Shown here piece after piece: positions 1 through 11,375 of a stretch of 64,000 nucleotides of DNA. The stretch is from Strobilurus pachycystidiatus. Lineage: Eukaryota; Basidiomycota; Agaricomycetes; Agaricales; Physalacriaceae. Under the pieces are notes generated by a model. It was not told the origin of the DNA. It did no database searches and saw only the letters and a program-made list of their open reading frames with translations. Both the position numbers and the translations under genes were made by a program. Position 1 is the stretch's first letter; every line of letters starts with the position of its first letter. The stretch spans positions 1,922,001 to 1,986,000 of the forward strand of contig JAHLMK010000003.1 of NCBI GenBank assembly GCA_019915135.1, read 5' to 3'.

Positions 1-1123
1 GGCAGGAATTTCAATACCGAGGTCACCTCGCGCCACCATGACACCGTCGGTCTCGGCCAAGATCTCGTCAAAGTTGGCCACACCCTGCTCGTTCTCGATC
101 TTGACGATGATCTTGATCGCAGCGCCGTCAGGGCCGAGAACCTCACGGATGTCCTTGACATCCTGAGCGCGACGAATGAACGACGCGAAGACCATGTCGA
201 CGCCGTTCTTGACTCCGAATTTGAGATCGGCCTTGTCCTTGACAGACAGAGCGGGAAGGTCGACGGCGGTCTTGGGAAGGTTGACACCCTTGCGAGACGA
301 GAGAGTTCCGTTGTTGAGAGTGCGGACGCGCACATTCGGGCCATCAATGCTCGTGACAAGGAGCGACAGAATGCCTGGATCACACGTTTGAGCTATGCAG
401 ATTGGGGAGAAAATAAAACACACCGTCATCCACGTAGATGAGCTTTCCTGGGGCAGTCACCTTGGGAAGGTTTTTCTGAAAGGCCCCAAAATCAGTATCA
501 CCCTACCCCAAGAAAGATGTCGAGCATACGTAGTCCATGTACAGGATCTGGTCGTCACAAATCTCGGCGTGCTTTTCATCGGTGCTGATGGTGAATTCGT
601 GGCCAGCGGAGACGGCAATCTGGAGATAAAATGTTGGAAAAGGGAATAATTTTATGACCACCACTCACGTCTATGCCGTCCCTCATGACACCAGTGCGGA
701 TCTCAGGTCCCTTTGTGTCGAGGGCAATGGCGACAGGCCGTCCAGACGGATCCGCTGGATCGCACCAGGTCGTCAGCAACGCAGATAGTCCATCCAGAGC
801 AAATGAACGCACCAGCAATCATTTTGCGGGTGTTGTCAATGACACTCTGGTGGTACTCATAGCTGCCGTGGCTGAAGTTCATGCGCACAACGTTGACGCC
901 GGCGCGACGCAGCTCGCCAAGCTTCTCGACGGTGTTGGTTTTGGGGCCGATGGTGGCGATGATGCTCGTCTGGGCGGGAACGTCAGAAAAATCGCGTCGG
1001 TCGAGATACGGCGTGCCGGTCTACCTTGCGGAGGAACTTGGTCTCCTCGGTGGGCAGCTTTGCGTTGGCAGTGCTGAGCTGCGCACTCCATTCAAGCTGG
1101 GATCGGACGTTGCTGAAGGCCAT
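1..1123 (-). CDS. Pyruvate kinase, N-terminal part (3' end outside window)
   Basis: Glycolytic enzyme that transfers phosphate from phosphoenolpyruvate to ADP in the cytosol. The start is the ATG at 1121-1123 ([16 protein letters not shown]). Exon 1 is 1025-1123, then an intron at 970-1024 and an exon that reads [18 protein letters not shown] followed by [14 protein letters not shown]. Further exons give [17 protein letters not shown], the substrate-side strand typical of the family. The sequence at the window edge reads [16 protein letters not shown], the conserved active-site loop carrying the metal-binding acidic residues. At least four short introns interrupt the part seen here. The C-terminal regulatory domain lies beyond position 1. 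The family assignment is very secure; only the exact splice points in the 400-830 region are uncertain. Confidence 0.95.
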
Positions 1124-2008
1124 GGTGGTGGTATGAGGAGAAGAGCCGTAAGCGAGAGGGTTTTGATTTATATTAATTTTCACCACGCGGAGATAGATCG
1201 CTACATGTATGAGGCACGGCCGGACTCTTGCACGGTTGCGGCGTGTATTTTCGAACTGTATGGGGCCACAGAATCGATGGGAGAACCCAGAGCAGACTGT
1301 CAATACATTCGGCAACGAACGTTCCTCAGGTAAATGTTGGCGATGCACCAGATTTGACAGCGAAGAGCTCAGGGTTCCCCAACCTTCCCAGACGCGCCTC
1401 CCGCCTCCCGCTGGCCGTCTTGGGCGTCGAGGCGCTTATCCGACCTTATCCAATGACTTTGAGCTCACAAGGCGCATAATGCTCGGTGAAAGTCACTGAA
1501 AGAATCATCGGGCGTATCGGTACCATCACGCGTGCTCGCGCGCGTCATCCCAGTCCTATCTGCGAGCGTAAGTTATCCTCTGTCAAAGCCACGCGTTTCT
1601 CTTGGGCCAAAATGTCGCACACCTTTCTTCTCTCAGATCCAAGGCGCGTCGCGACTCGCGAGCCGTCTCGCATGACACCAGGCCGGTCCTGATAGTCTTG
1701 CGAAATCCATTCGAGACGAATCTTGCATCTTAGATGGAAAGGATTTGCACCAAATATATTGGAACTATCAGAAGAAGTATGATTTACATTGTCAAGACAG
1801 ACAGACCCTCATATGCATTCAGATCCCCGGAGTGTCAGCAGCTGCAAAGATGTGTGTTGATCAATAGGTCCACCTCCAGCGTTCCCTCAAAACGCTCCCT
1901 GTCTTCAATGTCCAGTCCCACAGAGACCGAGGTACAAGATTCAAGAAACGAACACCAACATCTGGACTCATTCTCAGTCGTATACCTTGCCTGTGTGCCT
2001 CACGGACT
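1124..2008. other. Intergenic: upstream of pyruvate kinase, downstream of the RdRP-helicase gene
   Basis: No supported gene. Open frames here are short and carry no recognisable motif. Because both flanking genes are on the minus strand, this stretch must hold the pyruvate kinase promoter and 5' UTR (next to 1123) and the 3' UTR of the RdRP-helicase gene (next to 2009). An AT-rich patch at about 1160-1175 lies 40-50 bp upstream of the pyruvate kinase start codon. Confidence 0.5.
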
Positions 2009-5000
2009 TCACTCTGGAAGGACGGTTTCAGCACACGCCTCCAAAGCCCTTTTCCACAAAGCGTTGCTTTGCATAGTCTCCCTGTCTCCCACAATAATCA
2101 AAGCCCTCCTCGCGCGAGTCCACATCACGTTCAACCGCCTCTCGTCCTCCAAGAACCCAATATCACGCATTGCGTTACTGCGCACCGCCGTGAAGATGAT
2201 GATATCACTTTCCCGCCCTTGGAACGAGTCGATAGTGAAGGACGGAACGTCCGAGAGCTCTCGATGATGGCGCAGTTCCTGGATCTGCTTCGTATACGGG
2301 GAGAGGACCGTGATGCTCAGGATTTTCGCGCCCTCAGGCATCTCCTTGACCCCAGACCGCAGATGCTTCACAATCCTAGCCACAACCTCGACTTGGCCCG
2401 TGTTGGATTTTGACATGCCACCCATATCTTCTTCATCCGAACACTGCACGAACACGCATGGGATCGGGATGCCCCTAGCGTTCTTGGGCCATGGAAACGT
2501 GTTGCCATCCTCCAGCGCTTGCAGATCGGAGTTAGTATCCTTGAGCCCAGATTTGAGTTTCCCTTCGTAGAATTCGCGGGACGGAAATGCTGCGAGCTCT
2601 TGCGGGAACCGATATTGGGTCTAATTTTCCAAATTCCCGTTATTGATATTTGACTCGAAGTGAAGTATGAGGGGACGTACATCAAGCATGGTCTTGGAAA
2701 TGCCAGGCTGATCAGTCCCTCGGTACAGTCGTTCCATCAAGGAGACGTCATATTGTATGACCTTTCCGACGTTCTTGACAGTCGGTCGAAGCTGTACACT
2801 GAGGGGCAAAGATGAGTCCGTTGTTACTACTGCTCCTAGATGCGATACATACTGATCTCCGACAAGGATGGCACGCCTCGCTCCTTTGACCAAAGGTATA
2901 AGAGCGCAAGGCTCCGTAACTTGAGAGGCCTCGTCAATCAGCGCCACATCAAAGTCGCTTTTGTCTCTCAAAGTACCCAGGCCAGCACCTGAGAGTGACA
3001 TGACTCCCGGTGATCGTCATAAGAGAAATACATCTCCACTTACCTGCACAAGTAGTGAATATCAAGTTGGCCGCTGCGACTCTGTCCTGGGCCTGCTTCT
3101 GCAACTTCCGGTTCTCGTTCAAATCTCCACCGACTCGAGCATCAATCGTATAACTCCGTAGGGCCTTGTTCACTTTGGAAACATCCGTTGCGACTCGCAG
3201 AATCTGGTCTTCGCGCAACAACTTGTGGGTCTTGTTCTCCTCGATGAATCTTTCCAACACGTTATCCACCGCTGAGATGGTTTAACATGAGTTACAGCAG
3301 ACTGTATGGTGTTTCACGAACAAACTCACCATTGTGCGTCGAGGCAGTCATCAGGATCTTGCAATCCGGCTCGGCCTGGATGAGCTTTCGAAGGATCTGG
3401 ATGACAACCGTTGTCTTTCCAGTACCTAACAGGTCCTTGATCAGAGCCACCAAAAATAACGAGAGAATTGTAATGAGCTTGCACTCACCGGGAGGTCCCC
3501 AGATCAAAGAAAGTGTCGCATCACACGAGTCAATTGCCACTTTTTGACTCTCATTCAGGCCAGGTCCGTATTCGAACGGTCTGGCGACAGGAACTCCACT
3601 CGTTACCTCTCCCTGTGCAGGTTCTCCGACCAAAAGATGGTAGTAGCCACAGCATCCCTCCTTCTCGGTCACAAGTCGCTCCAGAGCGTCCATCATGGCG
3701 CTTGATGTAGCTAGAGAACATTCATCAACTATCAGTCGAAATGTGGCGATGGTATCCCACCTATGCTCCCCGCATGGTACATCGTCCAATCCATAACCTC
3801 GTACTCCGGTGGCAACGGTTGAACGACGCTCAACGTAATCTCTCCCTTGGCCGACTCGACGACTTCAGCATCAAGAAGTGCAGGAGGGTTCTCAGTCGGC
3901 TTCGAGGGATCATACTCAGCTGGCGAGGCGGATTGCAGTCGAACATGAGAATGGATCCGGATGGGCGTCCTAGCATCAACCCGAAGGATAGCCTTGACCT
4001 GATTGGCAGGTTTCTTGGGGGCATGTGTGAGAGTGGTCTTGACCGGCGATGTGCGCTGCTTCCTTGGACGGCCGTCTTCATTGCAAGGACACTCGTCCGC
4101 CGCTTCTTCCACTCGTTCAAATGCCACCCCAAGCGCGTGCTTGTGGAGGTATTGCAGGGTCGGAGACATGTCCGGTGCCTTCGAGCGGCAGTCGTTCAGA
4201 ACCAGCAACACTTCCTGCACGAGTTGGAATGCGCGAATGGCGAGAGGTACCAGGCGAAGAATCTCGATGTAGAACTCCACCCTCAACTCGGCGATGGTCA
4301 TCGCGATCTTCTCCAGCGCAACGAGGGTTGGTAGCGGGAAATCATTCGCTGCTCTGATAAGCGTTTCTAGTAATTGTTTTCGAATGCCTATCACCTCCGT
4401 TGCTAGCGTCATGGTCTCTTCGTCGGGGACAAACTTTTTCAGGAGGGCATACACCAATGGGGGGTGCAGACTCATCAGGGTTGCCACTGAATCGCGCTGA
4501 AGAGGTGGTGGTTGGGAGATGACAAAGTCGAACAACCAGAAGACTTGGTCTTCGAGGTGATAGGTGAGGGCGAATTGTATTATCTGTGTCCACTGAGATG
4601 CGAGCGTGGGTTCCAAGAGCCTCATGAACGCGTCTCTGGGCAGTTTCGTGGCGAAGAGAGCCCGAAGGAAGGCCGCTGGTCGGGTTTCCTCTGCACCGTC
4701 CCACTCGACTTCTCTGATATTGTTCATCTTGTATGGGCGCACTTCTCGATCGAAGCGGCGAACTCGTTGTTCGGTAGGTGTACTGGAGAGAGTCAGATTG
4801 TGAAAAAACCTAAACGAAAGGACGAAAAACTCACTGTTCAAACCATAAGTCGAAGAGTTGATGAGCGACTCTATCGCGATTGGAGACGACGTGCAACTCA
4901 ATAGCAGTCACAGGCTCACGATGGACCCTGCCGACATTCTTGACCTGCCGTTAGCTCATGCTGAGGAGCTGAAGAGAGCGCTCTTCTTACCTGACGCACC

Positions 5001-8000
5001 CTGGCGGATATGTGATGCAGCGCAACACTCATGATGGCTTCCGCACCTGACGCCTTCGGCGGGACCGTCATGAACACGAAGGAGTTCACCCTATCTGCCA
5101 TATAGAGTTGAAGGATAGATGAGCTGCAGTATAGTCGCCAGTCCTTCATGCACGGTTTGTAGGGGGCAAAGGTCGATGAAGAGCGCGGAAGAAACGAACA
5201 AACGACAACATTGCCCTCTACGTCAGCGTCTTCATCCCAGGGAATTTCCCCTCGCATGAAGATCGCGAGCACGAAGCGGTCGTCTGTCTGAGTACAGCAT
5301 GAGACAGCACTATGTATTACGAACCGAAAAAGCCAACCTTGATAAGGAGAATTTTGCGAGTGAACTCTTGTATCGCCATGCGCAAGTAGCCAAAGAAGGG
5401 ACCCATGCCTTGAAGACGAGAAGAGTAAAACCGATGCAGCGAGAACGGCTGGGTCAGTGCCCGTTGATATAGGTCTGCGCGGCTCAATAGGTCCGAGCGA
5501 AGGAGTGAGTTCCATAATGCAGCGTGTTCGTCCATGGATAAATTGAGAGCGTAACTAATGGAGTACTTTTGGGCAGTTGTCAGCGCGCCACAGTTGATGT
5601 GGCTAAAGAATGTGCTGTGATTCAAGCCGTGCTTCAACGCTATGCGGTAAGCCATCGTGAACAACTCGTATTCCGACAATGCTGATTGTCGACTGCAAAG
5701 TAACTGCCGGATGATTTCGGGGGCGTCTTCTTCATGAATAGATGCTATGCCTCCCTGACTGGTGGTAGACCTGGCAGAGAACTCGGCGGCGAAAGCACTG
5801 GCACGTTGTGTCAAGAGGTCTATGATATAAGGTGGTTCAGAGTCCGGCCTAGTCGGTGGGGTCCTCAGCCTATCGGGCACTTTGATAGGTGCGCCGTCCA
5901 CAGACTGAGAATGAAGAGCGCTGAGTTCTTGGCACTCCGAGCACAGCGCGCCTTTCGGACTTGCGCTTGCCCATTGATTATGAAGTCTGGTTGCGAGAGC
6001 AACACCTCCACTATATTTCGCGCCAAGATGAGAGTGTGATTACGCAAGCAGATAGATCACAAACTTGTTGTAGGCTGCGAAGTGATCCGCAAGATCCTTG
6101 CGTGTGACGGTGTTATTCACCCGCTCCTTGTTTGGCGGGTAGTCATAGGCCTGGGGAACATGAGTCTCGAAGAAAGAACAGGGCAGACAGAACCAACCTC
6201 AGACACCGTCGAAGGTACGAGATCAGGATCCCAGCACACAAAATATTCATCCCCTAGGATAGTCACAATTAGCACCCGGGGAGACACCAGTTGGGTTCTG
6301 CTCACCATCGAGATCTCCACCACTGCTCATAGACGGTGCGGAATGATGTCCAGGACGGGCCACGGATGCAAAAACGATGCAGTCGACAAGATGAACCAAC
6401 GCAGGATGATGAACGGCTCGTAACTTCAAGCAATCACCTAATTAGAACAATCAGACTGGGAGTCGACACAGACAACAAGATAGTTGGGAGTCACCTGGAT
6501 GCAAGCAAGGATTGCGTCCCACAAGAACATCACCATTGATTAATGTGCTGGGACCGCCAGGGGAAGAAGTGAACCGGCAGTAGACCTGACCCTCCTTCAA
6601 TACCCTGAAGGGATCACAGACACCGTAGACCTTCCTTGACTTCTTGATGATGATGCGTGAGCGATCTTTACCGCCCTCCTTCTGAAAACTCGCGACCTCT
6701 TTTTTCTGAGCAGAACGAACGGCGGAAAGGACGGAAGGTGCTTCGAGTCCGGCAAGAAGCACTCGTTCAGCTGCGTCATAGTCGCCCAAGGAGGATAGAA
6801 GGTCGATTGCAATCAGAGGGTCTCCCTCGGCTTGCACGATCCAATCAAAATATTCCTGCTGTTTCTTCACGAAGTTCTCGTTCGGTACGCCAAGACTCGA
6901 GAGGAGAACGATGAACTCGTTGTTGAGACGACCGAAGGAGTAAGGCTTTGAGTAGCCTACGACGGAGAAGGTAAGAATCTTTGTTGTGGAGAACTTCTTC
7001 ATGCTGCGTCGAAATTGAGCAAGACAAGCTGGCGGGGATGATTGTCCAGCGGGATGGTCTCGTTCAAATGCCCGCCTTTTCTCGATGTTGTTCTTGTCCA
7101 TCGGTGGGTGAAGCATGAGCACACCTTTGTACCCCAAGTATCTATCAGAATCTGTGTCAATCCATACATGGAGGGTCGAGGTTCAACTTGACAAACCGTA
7201 TTTGGAAGACAGATGGCGTATATCGCTGCCCTCGAAAAATTATCTTCTTACTCTTGCTGACTTGTATGGCAAGAGTACGGGAAATTAACCCACAACCGTC
7301 CGAGAAGACCTCATCGCCAGATTGGAGGTCAGGAATGTCTTCGATGAATCTGGGATCCAGACTGAGATCAATCTGTGATTCGGAATACAGGAGGCCAATG
7401 CGTTTTGCACCTGGGAACCATCAAGTCACAAGGTATCAATGAGCCACTCTATTCGGGACTGACGTTTTGCGACATTCATGATATTCCCGAACGATCCCAT
7501 CTCGTATATTCTGGCATCCAGTTCTTGATCAGTATTGGCTTGGCGCATGAAGCAGCTTCTTCCCCTCTGAGGAATTGAGAAATTGAAATTAAATGGTGGA
7601 TGAGTGCTCACCAACTGACTGGCGCTGTGGTGGTAGAATCGATATTGCACGCCGTTCAGAACCAGGCCCGTTTTGAAGAATCGAGATATATACTCTGAGC
7701 CATCCTTTGGCGTCCAGTGCGGAGACCTTGGCAAGGCAAAGGATACTTGCACGAACTTAGTAGGATCGTCAGTCTGTAATATACGATTGCTCGAAAACTG
7801 AGAGAGTTGAAATATGATCTCCGTGCCACTGAACCGTAGGAGCTTTCCATGCCCTGGCCTTTTGGCCACGAGTTCCTTCGCCGGTATCGTAAAGGACCAA
7901 GAGGCGTCGTCTTTCGAAACGTCTGCCTTGAGGACCCTGGGCGACATGGCTGGAGGTAAGTCGGCTGTACGCTTTGGTGCCGTTATGGTGTATAGCGTGA

Positions 8001-8040
8001 CCGTAGGAAGAACACACTGAATAGGCGCCCGGTACAACAT
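2009..8040 (-). CDS. RNA-dependent RNA polymerase fused to a UPF1-like SF1 helicase
   Basis: One long multi-exon gene of roughly 1,650-1,700 residues. The N-terminal ~600 residues are an RNA-silencing RdRP core: NGVQYRFYHHSASQL, then GNIMNVAK joined by splicing to RAKRIGLLYSES, then DEVFSDGCGLIS (about 7300), LGYKGVLMLHPP (about 7130), YGVCDPFRVLKEGQVYCRF and RNPCLHPGD (about 6600), and the catalytic loop SSGGDLDGDEYFVCWD (about 6250-6330) with the metal-binding DxDGD aspartates. Its C-terminal helix reads LHNQWASASPKG (about 5960). A ~590-residue unassigned middle follows. The last ~490 residues are an SF1 helicase: GPPGTGKTT (Walker A, across an intron near 3430-3490), ALIDEASQ (motif II), AILVGDQ (III), LDTQYRFP (IV), FTIDSFQGRESD (V) and RLNVMWTRARRALIIVGD (VI). 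The stop is at 2009-2011. The start at 8040 is tentative; 7947 is an alternative. The N-terminus is shorter than in usual fungal RdRPs. Likely role: dsRNA synthesis in RNA interference. Confidence 0.85.
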
Positions 8041-8071
8041 ACTTTGGTAAACGCTACGAGGAGCAGACAGT
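8041..8071. promoter_or_regulatory. Very short divergent promoter region
   Basis: Only 31 bp separate the chosen start codons of the RdRP-helicase gene (minus) and the P-loop kinase gene (plus). If the RdRP begins at 7947 instead, the gap is about 124 bp. Either way the two genes must share one bidirectional promoter, or use start sites inside each other's 5' sequence. Confidence 0.45.
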
Positions 8072-8726
8072 ATGGGCAACCTTTTCAGCTCGCCTGATGA
8101 GCACAAAAGAGTCTACGTGATTGGTCCATCGGTAAGCCTGTCGTCGCTGTTCCGAGCAATGAATCAACGCACGTCAACAGTCGAGTGGCAAGACAACGTT
8201 GTGCGATGCGCTCGCTCGACGATTACAGTTGAAAAAGGGCCGGTCCTATATCACCGAGGTCGCAAGAGGTGTCATGAAGGACAAAGGCTACACGAGAGAT
8301 GACATTCATCTATTCCAAATGCAGGAGGATATCCTGCTCGCACAAATCGCGCGCGAAGAAGACACGAGAGATCTATATCCCGTGCAAGTCATGGACCGCT
8401 CTGCTCTAGATACCCTGGTGTACGCTCGGCTCACTGGATCCGATGAAGAAGATAGCGAGACGAGAATGAATCGTCTTCTCGCCCGCGTATCAATGCAGTT
8501 GAGATTGATCCAATATCGAAAGGCATCCTCGCTGTTCGTTCTGTTGACCCCAGTGGAGGACTGGTTGGTTGACGATGGGGTACGACATCTGGATGACCAC
8601 ACGAAAACGGTCGAGATCTTTAGACAAGTTCTCAAAACGCTGAAGATAGCGTATATTGAGATTGGGCAGGAGGAGAAGGACCTGGAGAAAAGAGTTGATA
8701 TAGTTTTGAGAGCTCTGCACAAATAG
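8072..8726 (+). CDS. P-loop nucleotide-kinase-like ATPase (AAA_28/NadR-like)
   Basis: Two exons, 8072-8131 and 8181-8726, giving about 201 residues. The 49-nt intron splits the P-loop: the first exon ends VYVIGPS and the second begins SSGKTTLCDALARRL, so the spliced Walker A is GPSSSGKTT. Downstream, VMDRSALDTLVYARL resembles the Walker B/substrate region of small kinases, and FVLLTPVEDWLVDDGVR resembles the LID-type segment of NadR/Ttd14-like AAA_28 ATPases. The N-terminal MGNLF is not a clear myristoylation signal (MGxxxS/T) but is close. The substrate cannot be told from sequence. It is head to head with the RdRP-helicase gene. The family-level call is good; the function is unknown. Confidence 0.8.
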
Positions 8727-8917
8727 ACGATTCTTTGTTTAGGAATTTGAAGATGTCGGAAGAATGACTACCCACCGCGTCCGCGACAATATTTTACAGT
8801 GAAAATTTCTGACTTGAAAAGACGAGTAGAAGACGTGATCTGACGTGTGGTCTGATCGCCATCAAATTCATCAATGACCCTTACATTGAGCGCCCATCCT
8901 CACATCCTGTTCCCCTC

Positions 8918-10494
8918 ATGGACTCGAAGGCATTATCGACCGTGAACGACCTCATTGCCGGGAGTGTGGGCGGAGCCGCTCAGGTACTCGTGGGGCAGCC
9001 GCTCGACACGATCAAGACACGCGCTCAAATCGCACCCAGTTCAGTCTTCGCTTATCGAAATCAATTGTCACAGTCATACTCATACCGCGGCTTATAGAGG
9101 GCATGTTTGTGAGCCATTCTTGGCTGTGTTATCCTATGTTCTCACCACACGGGCCAAGTAGAAAGGTCCGATGGACATCCTCTCACAGACGTTGAAGAAA
9201 GAGGGTTTCTTCGCGTTGTATAAGGGTGTGCTGGACCTCATTAGCATTGGCACTAGCGGTTCACAAGCTCATAGGAATGGCTAGCCCTCTTTTGGGCATC
9301 GCAGGCGTTAACTCCCTTCTCTTCTCATCATATGTCATATCGAAGCGGATCGTCTCACCGTTCGGACAACTGACCCTACCCCAAGTCGCAGTCGCGGGAA
9401 GTATGGCAGGAGCCGCGAACGCGATATTGGCTAGCCCAGGTAATTCTAACGCGTCGCACACCTTCCATGACCTCACCATCTACCAGTTGAGATGTTCAAG
9501 GTGAGAATGCAGGGCCAGTACGGTGGCGCTGGGGACAAAAGGCTTCGTGCCGTCGCCAGTGAAATGTGGCAAACGTGGGGATTTCGGAAAGGTGTCATGC
9601 GTGGTTACTGGGTCAGTATGACCTCGAATCCTGTGTATTTCTGGCTGTAATAACTCATTATGCCCACAGGTAACGGTTGCGCGAGAGATTCCAGCATATG
9701 CTGGGTGAGTTGCAATTGCTCCGCATGCGATCAGTCAAGATCCGTACTGAATCGCTGCGATAGGTTTTACACAGGTTAGTGTGTTCATTGCGCTGGATAT
9801 ATATCACCGCTCACACGGTCGCACCCTGCACAGCTTATGAGTTCTCGAAGCGAAGATTCACCACGATATACGGACCCGATCTGCCAGTTTGGACACTCTT
9901 GGCTAGCGGGTCTACTGGAGGCGTAGAAATGTCCCTCCATTCGTTGTTCTTGCACTGACTCCAGATTCTAGATCGCATACTGGCTTGCTTGTTATCCCCT
10001 GGGTTTGTCGCATCTCGACTCTCACATCAAGACCTCGACTCACCAAGCCCAGACGTCATTAAATCTCGCGTTCAATTGAGACCAACGCCTCCTTCTGGGA
10101 CTCCAGTTCAGTACATCGCTCAAGAGGTACGAACCATACTTGCAGAATCTGGATTGTAAGTGTCTGGTCTAGATGTATTGACAGGAAGGTACCTGACAGT
10201 TACCTAGTGTGGGTCTATTCCGCGGTTTGACGCCATCATGTGGGTCCTGTTCTTCTTTGTTTACAATTGCAAGGTTTGATTCGAGGGCTCCTTCGCAGTA
10301 CTACGAAGGTACTTCGCTTTCGTTGAAACTTTCAATTGATCCTCATATGGTCTGCCTTTCAGTATACCAGCTGCAGCCAGTACATTCGCCGCATTCGAAT
10401 TGACCAGAGGTTCGTCCGCTCAAACGATTCAGCCTGCCACCTTGAGCGACTGATCCAATCAACAGATTATCTGACTGGAGTTACTGGGGTATGA
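8918..10494 (+). CDS. Mitochondrial carrier family (SLC25) transporter
   Basis: Inner mitochondrial membrane solute carrier. Translation starts MDSKALSTVNDLIAGS, directly before the first repeat. The three SLC25 signature motifs are all canonical after splicing: QPLDTIKTR (about 8997-9025), SPVEMFKVRMQGQYGG (about 9430-9530) and YPLDVIKSRVQLRP (about 9985-10080). The last exons read TPSYYEVIPAAASTFAAFE, then LTRDYLTGVTGV before the stop at 10492-10494. Short introns fragment the gene heavily and some exons are very small (for example one of about 10 nt near 10300-10310). The substrate is uncertain; the second-motif surroundings are like amino acid/carnitine-type carriers, but this is weak. 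Splice points in the first 300 bp are approximate. Confidence 0.85.
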
Positions 10495-10861
10495 AGTGTA
10501 TGTGCCTTGCCGCTTGACCATCTGTTTCTACTGTCTTCGACGTTGATATCTCGGGACAATGAGCTATTCTCGCTCAGTGATATTATGTGTACTGTCTTTC
10601 GAGTATGCTTGCAGCAAATAGAGAAGGTCCGAGCATGCTGTCCGCGGACGTTACCTGTCGTTGGGAACGGTCCGTTGAATCAAGAATTCCCACGAAGAAC
10701 CGAGGTCGAGCAAAAATAAAACCCTCTTTCGCCCCACTTTGGATGATTGTGGACACGCCATAATGTCAGGGACATGGTGCAGTTTGTAACTTATAACGTT
10801 AGCGTGATGAGCGGCGTGCACTACTATAAGTACCTTCAATTGTTGGTGGATGGAATACGAG
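10495..10861. other. Intergenic, no feature seen
   Basis: This stretch holds the 3' flank of the mitochondrial carrier and the upstream region of the small acidic protein gene. No convincing reading frame, tRNA or repeat was seen. Confidence 0.4.
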
Positions 10862-11375
10862 ATGTCCATGTCATCAGTCACTCTTGTGCCCTACGCTTAC
10901 GACGGCGCCCTGCAAAGTACCCCAGTGGCAAGCGGGAGGCGTTCACGCTACACCAAGATGTTTCGCCGAAGTGTATGGACTTTGTGGAGTTGTACGGAGC
11001 GTTCGTAGACTCATTAGGTTTGACAGGCCCACCCACCTCACTCACGTCCAGAAAACGAAAGCGATGAGCAGACACTCAATGTTGGTATACCTTCTTCATC
11101 ATCGTGGCAATATCTGATCTTTCCCGCCTTGCAGGAGGCAGACGAGGGGCCAGCTCAACTCCTTGATGAAGAGAATTCGGCGTGGACTCCGCCAGAATAT
11201 TCATACTCTGAGTCTTTAGGGAAGTGGGTTAAGTCGGTCAAATCGTCCATGAAGCAAAACAAAAAGTCCAAGGTGTGTGCAATCAACATTATTTCACGAG
11301 AAAGGCTAAGGGTTACAGAAGGACACGGTCAACAAAGAGAAAACCGTCTGGGTGCATTTCGATGAGGGATGCTAG
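10862..11375 (+). CDS. Small acidic/lysine-rich hypothetical protein
   Basis: Not recognised. A spliced model gives about 113 residues: MSMSSVTLVPYAYDGALQ at the start, an intron beginning near 10970 (a GTGTAT donor) and ending at 11051, then KNESDEQTLN, an intron at 11081-11134, then EADEGPAQLLDEENSAW and WVKSVKSSMKQNKKSK, an intron at 11275-11317, and KDTVNKEKTVWVHFDEGC before the stop at 11373-11375. All four exon joins keep one frame, which supports the model, although the first intron could use another donor. The product is small, charged and has no membrane segment. Its stop overlaps that of the convergent RS-rich gene. Confidence 0.5.

Noticed and set aside
3741..4334. 197-codon plus-strand frame
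   Set aside because: It is the complement of a long, well-supported exon of the RdRP-helicase gene; composition is that of an antisense shadow.
8041..8106. RdRP start further upstream (MCSSGEL...)
   Set aside because: It is not an ATG-supported conserved start and would overlap the coding region of the divergent kinase gene.
8918..10494. Calling the first mitochondrial carrier a pseudogene
   Set aside because: The uninterrupted frames are short, but all three carrier signatures and the last exons can be joined with good splice sites without stops.
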